Shown here: one piece after another, positions 8,041-16,806 of the stretch | How the letters are laid out: each line of letters begins with the position of its first letter | Position numbering within the stretch: position 1 is the first letter of the stretch | Assembly: GCF_024628865.1 (NCBI RefSeq) | Contig: NZ_CP102384.1 | Span: 62,001-126,000, forward strand | Origin: Sphingopyxis sp. DBS4 | GTDB taxonomy: Bacteria; Pseudomonadota; Alphaproteobacteria; Sphingomonadales; Sphingomonadaceae | Length of the DNA stretch: 64,000 bases | Direction of reading: 5' to 3' | Notes under the pieces: model-generated | The model's input: only the letters and a program-made list of their open reading frames with translations | Databases searched by the model: none | What the model was told of the DNA's origin: nothing | Program-made: the position numbers and the translations under genes

Positions 8041-9551
8041 GCGAAGACAGGCTGAGCGAAGACAGGCCGCGCCGTCGCGTCGTGATCGCCGGCGGCGGGA
8101 CCGCGGGGTGGATGATGGCGGCGGCGATCGCGCGGACGATGGGGGCGACGGTCGATTTGACGCTCGTCGAATCGGAGGCGATCGGAACCATCGGCGTCGG
8201 CGAATCGACAATTCCGCCGCTCGTCAATTTCAACCGCATCCTCGGGATTCCCGAGCCCGATTTCATGCGCGCGGCGCAGGCGACCTTCAAGCTCGGCATA
8301 TTGTTCGACAATTGGAAATACGACGGGCACAGCTATTTCCACAGCTTCGGCCTCAGCGGCAAGGATCACTGGTCGGCGGGCTTCCAGCATTTCTGGCTGC
8401 GCGCGCGAGCCGCGGGCTATCCGCACAGCTATGACGATTATTGCCTCGAACTCGTCGCCGGGCTGCAGGGCAAGTTCGCGCATCTGCCCGAAGAGCGGAT
8501 GAACTATGCCTATCATGTCGATGCGACGCTCTATGGCCGCTTCCTGCGGGAGCTCGCCGAGGCCGACGGGGCGAAGCGCGTCGAGGGCAAGATTCAGTCG
8601 GTCGAACTCGACGGCGAGAGCGGCAATATTGCCGCGCTGCTGCTCGACGGCGAGCGGCGCGTCGAGGGTGACATGTTCGTCGACTGCACCGGCTTTCGCG
8701 GCCTGCTGATCGACGGCGCGCTTCACGGGGGGTTCGAGGATTGGGGGCATTGGCTGCCCAACGACAGCGCGGTCGCGCTCCAGTCGAAGCATCAGGGGCC
8801 GCCGATGCCCTATACGCGTGCGATCGCGCACGACGCCGGCTGGCAATGGCGCATCCCGCTCCAGCACCGGATGGGCGCGGGGATCGTCTATTCGAGCCGC
8901 TATCTGTCGCGCGACGCGGCGCTCGATCGCCTGCTGTCGTCGCTCGGCGAACCGCTGGTCGAGCCGATCGACATCAAGTTCCGCGGTGGGGTGCGGCGGC
9001 GGCAATGGGTCCGCAACTGCGTCGCGGTCGGGCTCGCGGGCGGCTTCGTCGAGCCGCTCGAGGCGACGACGGTCCACCTGATCCAGCGCGCGATCCTGCG
9101 CTTCATCCGCCTGATGCCCAACGGCCGCGTGAGTGAGCGCGACGCGATCGAGTTCAACGAGCAGCAGCGCCGCGACATCGAGCAGATCCGCGACTTCGTG
9201 ATCCTGCACTATAAGGCGACCGAGCGCCGCGACAGCCCCTTCTGGCGCCATGTCGCCGCGATGCCGATCCCCGACAGCCTGCAACAGAAGATCGAGCTGT
9301 TCCGCGAAACCGGCCGGGTGTTCCGCAAGAATGAGGAATTGTTCGGCGAGAATAGCTGGGTACAGGTGATGATGGGGCAGGGGATCGACCCGCAAAGCTG
9401 GCATCCGATCGCCGAGAAATTGTCGCCCGACGAACTCGACCGCTTCATGGCGGGCCTGCGCGAGAGCACCGCGCGCACCGCCGCGACATTGCCCGAGCAT
9501 CACGCCTATGTCGCGCGCTATTGCGGCGCGCGGGAACCGCAAGCGGCGTGA
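8037..9551 (+). CDS. Flavin-dependent tryptophan-type halogenase
   Basis: A 504-residue FADH2-dependent halogenase. The dinucleotide-binding motif GGGTAGW is at residues 19-25, the halogenase signature WQWRIP at 269-274, the catalytic lysine K85 in ATFKLGILFDNW, and the catalytic glutamate E342 in VEPLEATT. All expected catalytic residues are present, so it should form hypohalous acid and transfer it through the lysine. The start at 8037 overlaps the cupin stop by ATGA. The substrate is not evident: no natural-product genes and no flavin reductase are in the window. To my knowledge some related enzymes from sugar-utilisation loci halogenate free indole in vitro, but their native substrates are unresolved. 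Confidence 0.92.
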   Translation: MSEDRLSEDRPRRRVVIAGGGTAGWMMAAAIARTMGATVDLTLVESEAIGTIGVGESTIPPLVNFNRILGIPEPDFMRAAQATFKLGILFDNWKYDGHSYFHSFGLSGKDHWSAGFQHFWLRARAAGYPHSYDDYCLELVAGLQGKFAHLPEERMNYAYHVDATLYGRFLRELAEADGAKRVEGKIQSVELDGESGNIAALLLDGERRVEGDMFVDCTGFRGLLIDGALHGGFEDWGHWLPNDSAVALQSKHQGPPMPYTRAIAHDAGWQWRIPLQHRMGAGIVYSSRYLSRDAALDRLLSSLGEPLVEPIDIKFRGGVRRRQWVRNCVAVGLAGGFVEPLEATTVHLIQRAILRFIRLMPNGRVSERDAIEFNEQQRRDIEQIRDFVILHYKATERRDSPFWRHVAAMPIPDSLQQKIELFRETGRVFRKNEELFGENSWVQVMMGQGIDPQSWHPIAEKLSPDELDRFMAGLRESTARTAATLPEHHAYVARYCGAREPQAA

Positions 9552-9645
9552 AAAAGATGGAAAACGCGGATCTTGCCGTCTGGCCATGCGCCCGCCGCGG
9601 CCCTATCAGGGCCGGGACCGAGGTGGTGGGGAACGGAACGGACTG

Positions 9646-10698
9646 ATGGGGCGCCGGCGGCAATCGGTGACGATCAAGCATGTGGCGGCCGATGCGGGGG
9701 TGTCGCTGCAGACGGTCAGCCGCGTCATCAACAACGAACCGAACGTGCGCCCCGAAATGAAGGAGCGCGTGCAGGCGTCGATCGACAAATTGGGCTATGT
9801 CCCGTCGATCGCGGCGCAGCGGATGAGCGGGTCGCGATCCTATCTGATCCTCGCGATCAACGACCGCGAACGCACGATCGCCGACTGGAGGGCGCGGCAG
9901 GGCACCGACTGGGTCGACCAGATGCTGTTCGGCGGGATGCTGAAATGCGCCGAATATGGCTATCGGATGATCTTCGAACTGGTCGATACGCACAACGACC
10001 ATGTCGAGCGCGAATTGCGCGCGACGATCGCGGCGCTTCAGCCCGACGGGGTGATATTGACCCCGCCGCACTCGGATAATCCGCTGATCGTGAACCTGCT
10101 CCATGCGCAGAAGATTCCTTTCGCGCGCATCGGCTCGCACGGCGGCGAGGCGGGGATCGCGCTGACGATGGACGACGAAGGGTCGGCGGCGCGCGCGACG
10201 CGGCACCTGATCGGGCTCGGCCACCGGCGCATCGGTTTCATTTCGGGGTCGGTCGAATATGACCTCAGCCACTGGCGCATCGACGGCTGGAAGGCGGAGA
10301 TGGCGGCAGCGGGGCTGCCGGTCGAGGGGCTGCTCGCCGAGGGCGATTTCAGCTATGCCTCGGGCGAGGCGGCGGCGCGGCGCCTGCTCGAAAGTGCGGT
10401 CCCGCCGAGCGCGATCATCGCGAGCAACGACCAGATGTCGCTCGCGACGCTGGAAGTCGCGCGCGAACGCGGGCTCGATGTGCCGCGCGACTTGTCGCTG
10501 GTCAGCTTCGACAACACGCCGATCGTCCATTTCGCCCAGCCGCCGCTGACCGCGGTCGACCAGCCGGTGGCGGCGACGGTCGCGCGCGCGGTCGAACTGA
10601 TCATCGCGGCGCAGCGCGGCGAGAAGCGGCCCGACGCGCCGACGGTGGTCAGCGGCAGCCTGATCGAGCGCGGGTCGACGGCGGCGCCCATTGGTTGA
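9646..10698 (+). CDS. LacI-family transcriptional regulator
   Basis: A DNA-binding sugar-responsive regulator of about 350 residues. The helix-turn-helix TIKHVAADAGVSLQTVSRVI lies near residue 10, followed by the hinge-helix region and a periplasmic-binding-protein-like sensor domain (for example IIASNDQMSLATLEVAR, then LVSFDNTPIV). The start at 9646 is chosen because it places the HTH at the usual distance from the N-terminus; longer in-frame starts add an unrelated Arg-rich stretch. It is the obvious candidate to bind the AACGTT palindromes before the receptor, sapC and GH3 genes. The effector is presumably a mono- or disaccharide released from the locus's glucan substrate. The next transporter gene starts inside its last codons. 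Confidence 0.93.
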   Translation: MGRRRQSVTIKHVAADAGVSLQTVSRVINNEPNVRPEMKERVQASIDKLGYVPSIAAQRMSGSRSYLILAINDRERTIADWRARQGTDWVDQMLFGGMLKCAEYGYRMIFELVDTHNDHVERELRATIAALQPDGVILTPPHSDNPLIVNLLHAQKIPFARIGSHGGEAGIALTMDDEGSAARATRHLIGLGHRRIGFISGSVEYDLSHWRIDGWKAEMAAAGLPVEGLLAEGDFSYASGEAAARRLLESAVPPSAIIASNDQMSLATLEVARERGLDVPRDLSLVSFDNTPIVHFAQPPLTAVDQPVAATVARAVELIIAAQRGEKRPDAPTVVSGSLIERGSTAAPIG

Positions 10699-11911
10699 CG
10701 GCCCATTGGCTGACGGCGACGCGCCGCCGCGCCGCCAGTCGGTGCGTTTCCTGCTGCTCTATGCGCTTGCCGCTGCGGGCGGCGCGATCGCCTATGTGCC
10801 CTTCCTGACCCTGCTGCTCCCCGCGCGCATGGCCGAACTTGCGGGCGCTGACGACGTGCGCTGGCTTGGCTATCTGACCTTTTTCGGTGCGCTCGCGGCC
10901 AGCGCGGGCGGTCTGCTCTTCGGCTGGCTCAGCGATCGCACGCAAAGCCGCCGTCCGTGGGTGCTGGCGGGGCTGGTCCTCACCATCGCGCTGCTGCTCG
11001 CGGTGCCGCACGCGCATGATATGGCGACTCTGCTCGCTTTGCTGCTCGCGTGGCAGCTCGCGCTCAACATGATCCTCGGGCCGCTGTCGGCCTGGGCAGG
11101 CGATGTCGTTCCCGACGCGCAGAAGGGGCTGCTCGGCGGTCTCCTCGCGCTCTCGCCCGCGCTCGGCGCCTGGTCGGGCGCGCTCGTCACGCTGCCGGGG
11201 CTCGTATCGATGGAGCAGCGCGTGACGGCGATCGCGCTGCTCGTCGCGGCGGCGATCCTGCCCGCGCTGCTCTTCGGCCGCCCGCGCGCCTTTCCCGAGC
11301 TGATGGCGGTCGAGCCCCGTTCCGGCGTCCCCGACCGCGCCCCCAATCGCTCCGACGCGCGTCCGGCCGTCCGCATGTGGCTGGCGCGGCTGCTGGTCCA
11401 GATCGCCGAGGCGGCACTCTTCGCCTATCTCTATTTCTGGTTCCGGTCGATCGACCCCACGATGGGCGACCATGAAAAGGCGCGAATCTTCAGCCTCGCG
11501 CTGACCATCGCCGTGCCGGTCGCGCTGCTCGCCGGGCGCTGGGCCGACCGCCGGAACCGCCCCTTCGTGCCGCTCGCCGCCGCCGCGGTGCTGACCTGCG
11601 CCGGGCTGATCGGCATGGCGCTCGCCGCCGATCCCACGTCGGCGAAGGCGGCCTATCTCGTTTTCGGGATCGCGACGACCGCCTTTCTGTCGCTCCATAG
11701 CGGACAGACGCTGCGTGTCCTGCCGCGCGCCGACCATCGCGGGCGCGACCTCGGCATCTTCAACCTCACCAACACCATTCCCTCGCTGATCATGCCGTGG
11801 CTCACCATCTCGCTCGTCCCCGGCTTCGGCTTCGACGCGCTGTTCCTGCTGCTCGCGGCGCTCGCGGCGGCGGCGGTGCTGCTCCTCGTCACGATAGCGC
11901 GCACCGCCTGA
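10691..11911 (+). CDS. MFS transporter
   Basis: A major facilitator superfamily carrier of about 406 residues with roughly twelve hydrophobic helices. The loop between helices 2 and 3 carries the MFS signature region GWLSDRTQSRRPWV. The likely start is a TTG at 10691, inside the last codons of the LacI gene, which implies translational coupling; another TTG at 10706 is possible. Placement between the regulator and the GH3 glucosidase suggests it imports a sugar or short oligosaccharide. The fold alone does not tell substrate or direction. Confidence 0.8.
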   Translation: MVDGPLADGDAPPRRQSVRFLLLYALAAAGGAIAYVPFLTLLLPARMAELAGADDVRWLGYLTFFGALAASAGGLLFGWLSDRTQSRRPWVLAGLVLTIALLLAVPHAHDMATLLALLLAWQLALNMILGPLSAWAGDVVPDAQKGLLGGLLALSPALGAWSGALVTLPGLVSMEQRVTAIALLVAAAILPALLFGRPRAFPELMAVEPRSGVPDRAPNRSDARPAVRMWLARLLVQIAEAALFAYLYFWFRSIDPTMGDHEKARIFSLALTIAVPVALLAGRWADRRNRPFVPLAAAAVLTCAGLIGMALAADPTSAKAAYLVFGIATTAFLSLHSGQTLRVLPRADHRGRDLGIFNLTNTIPSLIMPWLTISLVPGFGFDALFLLLAALAAAAVLLLVTIARTA

Positions 11912-11967
11912 TTCCCGTTGCCGAACAGGATGCTTGATTTCGCGCAGGGGCTGTGCGAGAGGAAAAT

Positions 11968-11981
11968 TGATAACGTTCACA
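11968..11981 (+). promoter_or_regulatory. LacI-type operator before the GH3 gene
   Basis: TGATAACGTTCACA shares the AACGTT core and flanks with both receptor-gene sites. It lies 22 bp before the GH3 start codon and just ahead of the ribosome-binding site GGGAG (11994-11998). At this distance a bound repressor would block initiation or early elongation. Confidence 0.55.
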
Positions 11982-12003
11982 AATATTGAGGATGGGAGAG
12001 ACG

Positions 12004-14484
12004 ATGCGGAAGGCGATGGCTCTGGCGACGGCGCTGCTGCTGGCGGGAAGCGCCGGCATGGCGATGGCGGACAGCCCCGCGCCGGGTTCGGCGACGGTCC
12101 ATCCCGATCGCTGGCCGGAAGCGAAAAGCCCTGCCGCGATCACCGATGCCGCGACCGAAGCGCGGATCGACGCGCTGATCGCGCGCATGACGATCGAGCA
12201 GAAGGTCGGCCAGCTCATCCAGGCCGACATCAGCACGATCACCCCCAAAGACCTCGAAACCTACCCGCTCGGTTCGATCCTTGCGGGCGGCAACAGCGGC
12301 CCCAATGGCAATGAGCGGTCGAGCGCAGAGGATTGGGCGAAGCTGGTCGGCGAATTCCGCGCCGTGTCGTTGCAGCCGCAGGCGAATGGCGTCGCGATCC
12401 CGATCATCTTCGGCGTCGACGCGGTTCACGGCCACAACAATGTCCCCGGCGCGACGCTGTTCCCGCATAATATCGGTCTCGGCGCCGCGCACGATCCCGA
12501 GCTGATCCGGCGCATCGGGCAGGTCACCGCGGCCGAGATCGCGGGCAGCGGCATCGAATGGACCTTCGCCCCGACGCTCGCGGTGCCGCAGGATCTGCGC
12601 TGGGGGCGCAGCTACGAAGGCTATGCGTCCGATCCGAAGCTTGTCGCCGACTATGCGAAGGCGATGGTGCTCGGGCTGCAGGGACCGCTCGTCGCCGGGC
12701 GTTCGGTCGACGGCACGCATGTCGCCGCCACCGCGAAGCATTTCCTCGCCGACGGCGGCACCTTCGAGGGCAAGGATCAGGGCGACGCCCGGATCGGCGA
12801 GGAGGAGCTGATCGCGAAGCACGCGCAGGGCTATCCCGCCGCGATCGACGCCGGCGCGCTGACCGTGATGGCGAGCTTCTCGAGCTGGAACGGGGTCAAG
12901 AACCACGGCAACAAGGGGCTGCTCACCGACGCGCTCAAGGGCCGCATGGGCTTTCAGGGCTTCGTCGTCGGCGACTGGAACGGCCACGGCCAGGTCGCGG
13001 GATGCAGCGTCACCGATTGCCCGCAAACGATCATGGCGGGGCTCGACATGATCATGGCGCCCGACAGCTGGAAGGGCCTCTATGCCTCGACGCTTGCCGA
13101 GGCGAAGGACGGGCGCATCACCGCGGCGCGGCTCGACGACGCGGTGCGGCGCATCCTGCGCGTGAAGTATAAGCTCGGCCTGTTCGACGTCGAGCATGTC
13201 GACCGCGGCGACGTGTCGGCGGTCGGCGCGCCCGAGCATCTGGCGATCGCGCGCGAGGCGGTCGCGAAATCGCTCGTTCTCCTCAAGAACAATGGCGGCA
13301 TGCTGCCGATCCGGCCCGGCGCGCGCGTGCTCGTGACCGGCCCCGGCGCCGACGACATGGCGATGCAGGCCGGCGGCTGGACGATCAGCTGGCAGGGCAC
13401 CGACGTCACCCACGCCGATTTCCCGAACGGCCAGACGATCTGGGAAGCGCTGGACCAGGCGGTGCGCGACGCGGGCGGAACCGCGACGCTGTCGGAGGGC
13501 GGCACCTATGTGGAAAAGCCTGACGTCGCGGTCGTCGTCTTCGGCGAGCGCCCGTATGCCGAGTTTCAGGGCGACGTTCCGACGCTCGACTATCAGCCTG
13601 CCGAGGCGAAGGATCTTGCCGTCCTCAAGCAACTCAAGGCGGCGGGGATTCCGGTCGTTGCGGTCTTCCTGTCGGGACGGCCATTGTTCACCAATCCCGA
13701 GATCAACGCCGCCGATGCCTTCGTCGCGGCGTGGCTGCCGGGGTCGCAGGGCGCCGGCGTCGCCGAGGTGCTGGTCGCGCAGCGGGACGGCAAGGCGGCG
13801 CGCGACTTCACCGGCACGCTGCCCTTCGCCTGGCCCGCCGACGCGCGCTCGCCGATCGAAAAGCCCGAGTTCCCGGTCGGCTATGGCCTGACCTATGCCG
13901 ACCGGAAGACCGTGCCGCCGCTGTCCGAAAAACTCGGGGTCGACGTTGCGGCGATGCTCAATGTCGCCAATTTCTTCTCGGGCGGCCGCGCCCGCGCGCC
14001 GTGGCTGCTCTCGATCACCGACGGCGGCGGCTCGCGGCAGGTCGAATCGGCGCCGGTGGACAGCAGCTATGGCCTGCTCGCTACCCGCTCGGTCGACGTC
14101 GCGGCGCAGGAGGATGGCAAGAGCTTCGTCTGGACGGGGCCGGCCTCCTTCCGCCTCGCGGGACCGCCCGCCGACATGACGCGGCAGCTAAACAACAGCT
14201 TCGCGCTCAGGATCGACTGGCGGATCGATGCGGCGGGGCCGGCGACGCTGGCGTTCGGCGGCAAGGCCTTCGATCTGACCGCGCTCGTCGCGGCGGCGCC
14301 CGCAGGTAAGGTAGCGACGATCAAGATCCCGCTGCGCTGCTTCGCCGACGCAGGTGCCGATCTGGCGCATGTCGATTCGCCGGTGACGATTACGGGCGAC
14401 AAGGGGCTGGCGGTGACGCTGGTGAATACGAATGTCGAGGCGGTAGGTGAAAATCTGGCTTGTCCACCCGCAGCGCACGGCTAA
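12004..14484 (+). CDS. Exported GH3 beta-glucosidase / exo-beta-glucanase (ExoP-like)
   Basis: A glycoside hydrolase family 3 enzyme of 826 residues with a signal peptide (MRKAMALATALLLAGSAGMA). The N-terminal barrel carries the nucleophile D324 in VVGDWNGHG. The second domain holds the probable acid/base E520 in PYAEFQGD. A C-terminal beta-sandwich from about residue 650 (SITDGGGSRQVES) resembles the extra domain of exo-1,3/1,4-beta-glucanase ExoP. It likely releases glucose from the non-reducing ends of beta-glucan oligosaccharides in the periplasm. The start at 12004 is preferred over a TTG at 11986 because GGGAG precedes it and the signal peptide begins there. An AACGTT operator lies just upstream, and sugar transporters flank it on both sides. 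Confidence 0.95.
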   Translation: MRKAMALATALLLAGSAGMAMADSPAPGSATVHPDRWPEAKSPAAITDAATEARIDALIARMTIEQKVGQLIQADISTITPKDLETYPLGSILAGGNSGPNGNERSSAEDWAKLVGEFRAVSLQPQANGVAIPIIFGVDAVHGHNNVPGATLFPHNIGLGAAHDPELIRRIGQVTAAEIAGSGIEWTFAPTLAVPQDLRWGRSYEGYASDPKLVADYAKAMVLGLQGPLVAGRSVDGTHVAATAKHFLADGGTFEGKDQGDARIGEEELIAKHAQGYPAAIDAGALTVMASFSSWNGVKNHGNKGLLTDALKGRMGFQGFVVGDWNGHGQVAGCSVTDCPQTIMAGLDMIMAPDSWKGLYASTLAEAKDGRITAARLDDAVRRILRVKYKLGLFDVEHVDRGDVSAVGAPEHLAIAREAVAKSLVLLKNNGGMLPIRPGARVLVTGPGADDMAMQAGGWTISWQGTDVTHADFPNGQTIWEALDQAVRDAGGTATLSEGGTYVEKPDVAVVVFGERPYAEFQGDVPTLDYQPAEAKDLAVLKQLKAAGIPVVAVFLSGRPLFTNPEINAADAFVAAWLPGSQGAGVAEVLVAQRDGKAARDFTGTLPFAWPADARSPIEKPEFPVGYGLTYADRKTVPPLSEKLGVDVAAMLNVANFFSGGRARAPWLLSITDGGGSRQVESAPVDSSYGLLATRSVDVAAQEDGKSFVWTGPASFRLAGPPADMTRQLNNSFALRIDWRIDAAGPATLAFGGKAFDLTALVAAAPAGKVATIKIPLRCFADAGADLAHVDSPVTITGDKGLAVTLVNTNVEAVGENLACPPAAHG

Positions 14485-14549
14485 GCAAGTAAGCCAAGGG
14501 AAAAATGGGGCCGCGCTACGGGTCCGAGGGATAATCTGGGGAGAAGGCC

Positions 14550-15848
14550 ATGGCATTGGCGCCGAATGTCGCGACGAGCACCGATCCGAACCCGGAGGCA
14601 GGCAAGAGCGGCGGCAGCACGCGGGTCGTGCTGATCCTCGCCTTTGCGGTGTTCTTCCTGCTCGGCGGGGTGACGAACATCAACGACCTGCTGGTCGGCA
14701 AGTTCAAGCCGATGTTCCACCTGACGCACGCGCAGGCGAATCTGGTGCAGATGGCGTTTTTCATCGCCTATGCCGCCTTTTCGATCCCCGCCGGCATCAT
14801 CATGTCGAAGCTCGGCTATATCCGCACCTTCGTGCTCGGCTTCGCGATCGTCGCGGCGGCGGCCTTCCTGTTCATTCCGGCATCGGCGGCCGCCTCCTAC
14901 CCCGGCTTCCTCGCCGCGCTTTTCTGCATCGGCGCGGGGATCACGGTTCTGCAGGTAGCGATGAATCCGGTGATCACGACGCTGGGACCGGTCGAAACCT
15001 CGCACAGCCGCCTGACCTTTGCGCAGGCGTTCAATTCGATCGGCGTGTTCCTGATGGTCTATGGCGGCGCCACCTTCCTGCTCGGCGATTCGCAACCGCT
15101 CGACGCCGAGACCGCGAGCGAAGCGCAAATTCAGGCATATCGCGTCGCCGAGGGGGCTTCGATCGGCACCGCCTATATGTGGCTCGGTGTGCTGATGCTG
15201 GTGATTGCGGCGCTGTTCTGGATGTTTCGCTCGGCGCTCGATCGCGCCAAGGCCGACGATGTGAAGCTCGAGGGCACCTGGGGCCTGCTCGCCCACAACC
15301 GCCGCGTCCAGTTCGGCGCGCTGTGCCTCTTCACCTATGTCGGCGCCGAAGTGGCGATCGGCTCGAACCTCATCGCCTATCTCGGCGAACCGAGCGTCAT
15401 GGGGCTGGACCTTCAGGCCGCGGGCAAGCTGGTCGCGATCTATTGGCTGGGAGCATTGGTCGGACGGCTGCTCGGCGGCTTCATCCTGCGGCTGGCGAAG
15501 CCGGGACGCGTGCTTGCAATCTTTGCCGCGGGAGCGATCTCGCTGATCATCCTGTCGGCGGTTACGACCGGCACGGTGTCGGGCTGGGCGCTGATTCTGG
15601 TCGGCTTCTGCAATTCGCTGATGTTTCCGACGATCTTCAGCCTGGGGACCGAAGGGCTGGGCGAGCAGACGCCGCAGGGATCGGGCATCATGTGTACCGC
15701 GATCGTCGGCGGCGCGATCGTCCCCTATCTGTTCGGGACGGTGGCGGATATCGGCGGCAACATCCGGCTCGCGCTCGTGGTGCCGTTGATCTGCTACGCG
15801 ATCATCGCGAGTTTCGGGCTGTGGGCGGCGCGCCGCGCGGCGGCCTGA
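14550..15848 (+). CDS. FucP/GluP-type sugar:proton symporter
   Basis: An MFS transporter of 432 residues with about twelve membrane helices, of the fucose/glucose-galactose permease branch. The first helix reads FFLLGGVTNINDLLVGKFK, matching the family's N-terminal 'F.W G..T.LND' signature, and later AMNPVITTLGP and FCNSLMFPTIFSLG fit this branch. It most likely brings monosaccharide released by the GH3 enzyme across the inner membrane. The gap to the GH3 gene is 65 bp with no terminator, so they may share a transcript; GGGAGAAGG precedes the start. Confidence 0.88.
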   Translation: MALAPNVATSTDPNPEAGKSGGSTRVVLILAFAVFFLLGGVTNINDLLVGKFKPMFHLTHAQANLVQMAFFIAYAAFSIPAGIIMSKLGYIRTFVLGFAIVAAAAFLFIPASAAASYPGFLAALFCIGAGITVLQVAMNPVITTLGPVETSHSRLTFAQAFNSIGVFLMVYGGATFLLGDSQPLDAETASEAQIQAYRVAEGASIGTAYMWLGVLMLVIAALFWMFRSALDRAKADDVKLEGTWGLLAHNRRVQFGALCLFTYVGAEVAIGSNLIAYLGEPSVMGLDLQAAGKLVAIYWLGALVGRLLGGFILRLAKPGRVLAIFAAGAISLIILSAVTTGTVSGWALILVGFCNSLMFPTIFSLGTEGLGEQTPQGSGIMCTAIVGGAIVPYLFGTVADIGGNIRLALVVPLICYAIIASFGLWAARRAAA

Positions 15849-15936
15849 CGATCCTGCGGCCCCCCGCTTGCGCCGCTTGCCCGGGCGGGGCATGGCTGAC
15901 GCGTGCGCACCGTCCGCGCACGGCAGGAGCAAGGCC

Positions 15937-16317
15937 ATGGCCCAAGGCATCGCACGTATCGGCAAGGACCGCTATCGCACCGAGATCGAGGTCGGCGGCC
16001 GCCCGCTCGTCGCCGACGAACCGCCGGCGCTCGGCGGGCAGGGCGCGGGCTTCGCGCCTTATGACCTGCTCCTCGCGAGCCTCGGCGCCTGCACCGCGAT
16101 CACGCTGCGCATGTATGCCGACCGCAAGGGCTGGCCGCTCGAATCGCTCGAGGTCGGCCTTCGTCTCCATGGGCAGGAAGAACGCCGCATCGCGCGGACG
16201 CTGACCATCGCCGGCCTCGACGACGAGCAGAAAGCCCGCCTCGCCGACATCGCCGAACGCACCCCGGTGACGCTGACGCTGAAGAACGGCCTGCCGATCG
16301 ACACGCGGCTGGGGTGA
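15937..16317 (+). CDS. OsmC-like protein with one cysteine
   Basis: A 126-residue OsmC/YhfA-family protein; members reduce organic hydroperoxides with a cysteine pair. The first cysteine, C52, is in LASLGACTAI. The position of the usual second cysteine (AEKCPV in many relatives) is threonine T109 in AERTPVTLTL. The normal two-cysteine cycle is therefore not possible within the chain, and the protein may use an outside thiol or have another role. The start at 15937 is chosen because AGGAG lies seven bases before it; a longer frame reaches back to 15868. It ends the run of + strand sugar genes. Confidence 0.87.
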   Translation: MAQGIARIGKDRYRTEIEVGGRPLVADEPPALGGQGAGFAPYDLLLASLGACTAITLRMYADRKGWPLESLEVGLRLHGQEERRIARTLTIAGLDDEQKARLADIAERTPVTLTLKNGLPIDTRLG

Positions 16318-16806
16318 CGCGAAAAAATTGGCCCTGCCGGACTATGGGCGAACGCCTTCGGTACTCGGGGCGATGACGGGTTTCCGAGTCTCCAGAGATT
16401 TGAATGTAAATTAACTATTTTCTAAATATCTTAAAGGCCTGCCCGGTTGGGAAAAGCCGAAATAATTTAGGGCGGCCTCGGTCGTGGCCGTAGCGCCAAA
16501 AGAAGGGGCGCTTGGGGGCGGTGGCTCGCGAAGAGCAAAATAATCATTTTATATTATGCAATTATAAATATTAAAAAGCGGTTTCAGGTTGAGGCCGCTC
16601 TTGGGGCGCTCGTTCATTGCGGTAGGATTTGATGCGGGCGATGCCCTGAAATGAGACGCCAGCCACAGGTGCGCGCGATTCGGACTCGACAATGATTTAA
16701 TAAAAGTTAAGTTCCTCCTAACCGCAGCTTTTGCGGTCAGCGCCGCGTTAGCCGCGGCTCTTTAATCCCATGATGGGATCGGACCTTTACGGATGGGGGA
16801 ATATCA
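16318..16806 (+). promoter_or_regulatory. AT-rich leader of the fimbrial operon
   Basis: A 489-bp gap with no gene. Stretches at about 16395-16440 and 16540-16580 are strongly AT-rich (TTTATATTATGC, ATAAATATTAAAAAG) in an otherwise GC-rich sequence. A weak promoter pair, TTGAAT (16400-16405) and TAAATA (16423-16428) with 17 bp between, can be drawn, but other choices exist. Nearer the gene are two small hairpins: GCCGCG/CGCGGC, and ATCCCA/TGGGAT (16765-16770 with 16774-16779). They could form a structured 5' leader. The base composition is what one expects of transferred DNA or of silencer-bound promoters. Confidence 0.55.

Noticed and set aside
7911..9587. Long minus-strand frame opposite the halogenase
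   Set aside because: Mirror of the coding frame; no ribosome-binding site and no family resemblance.
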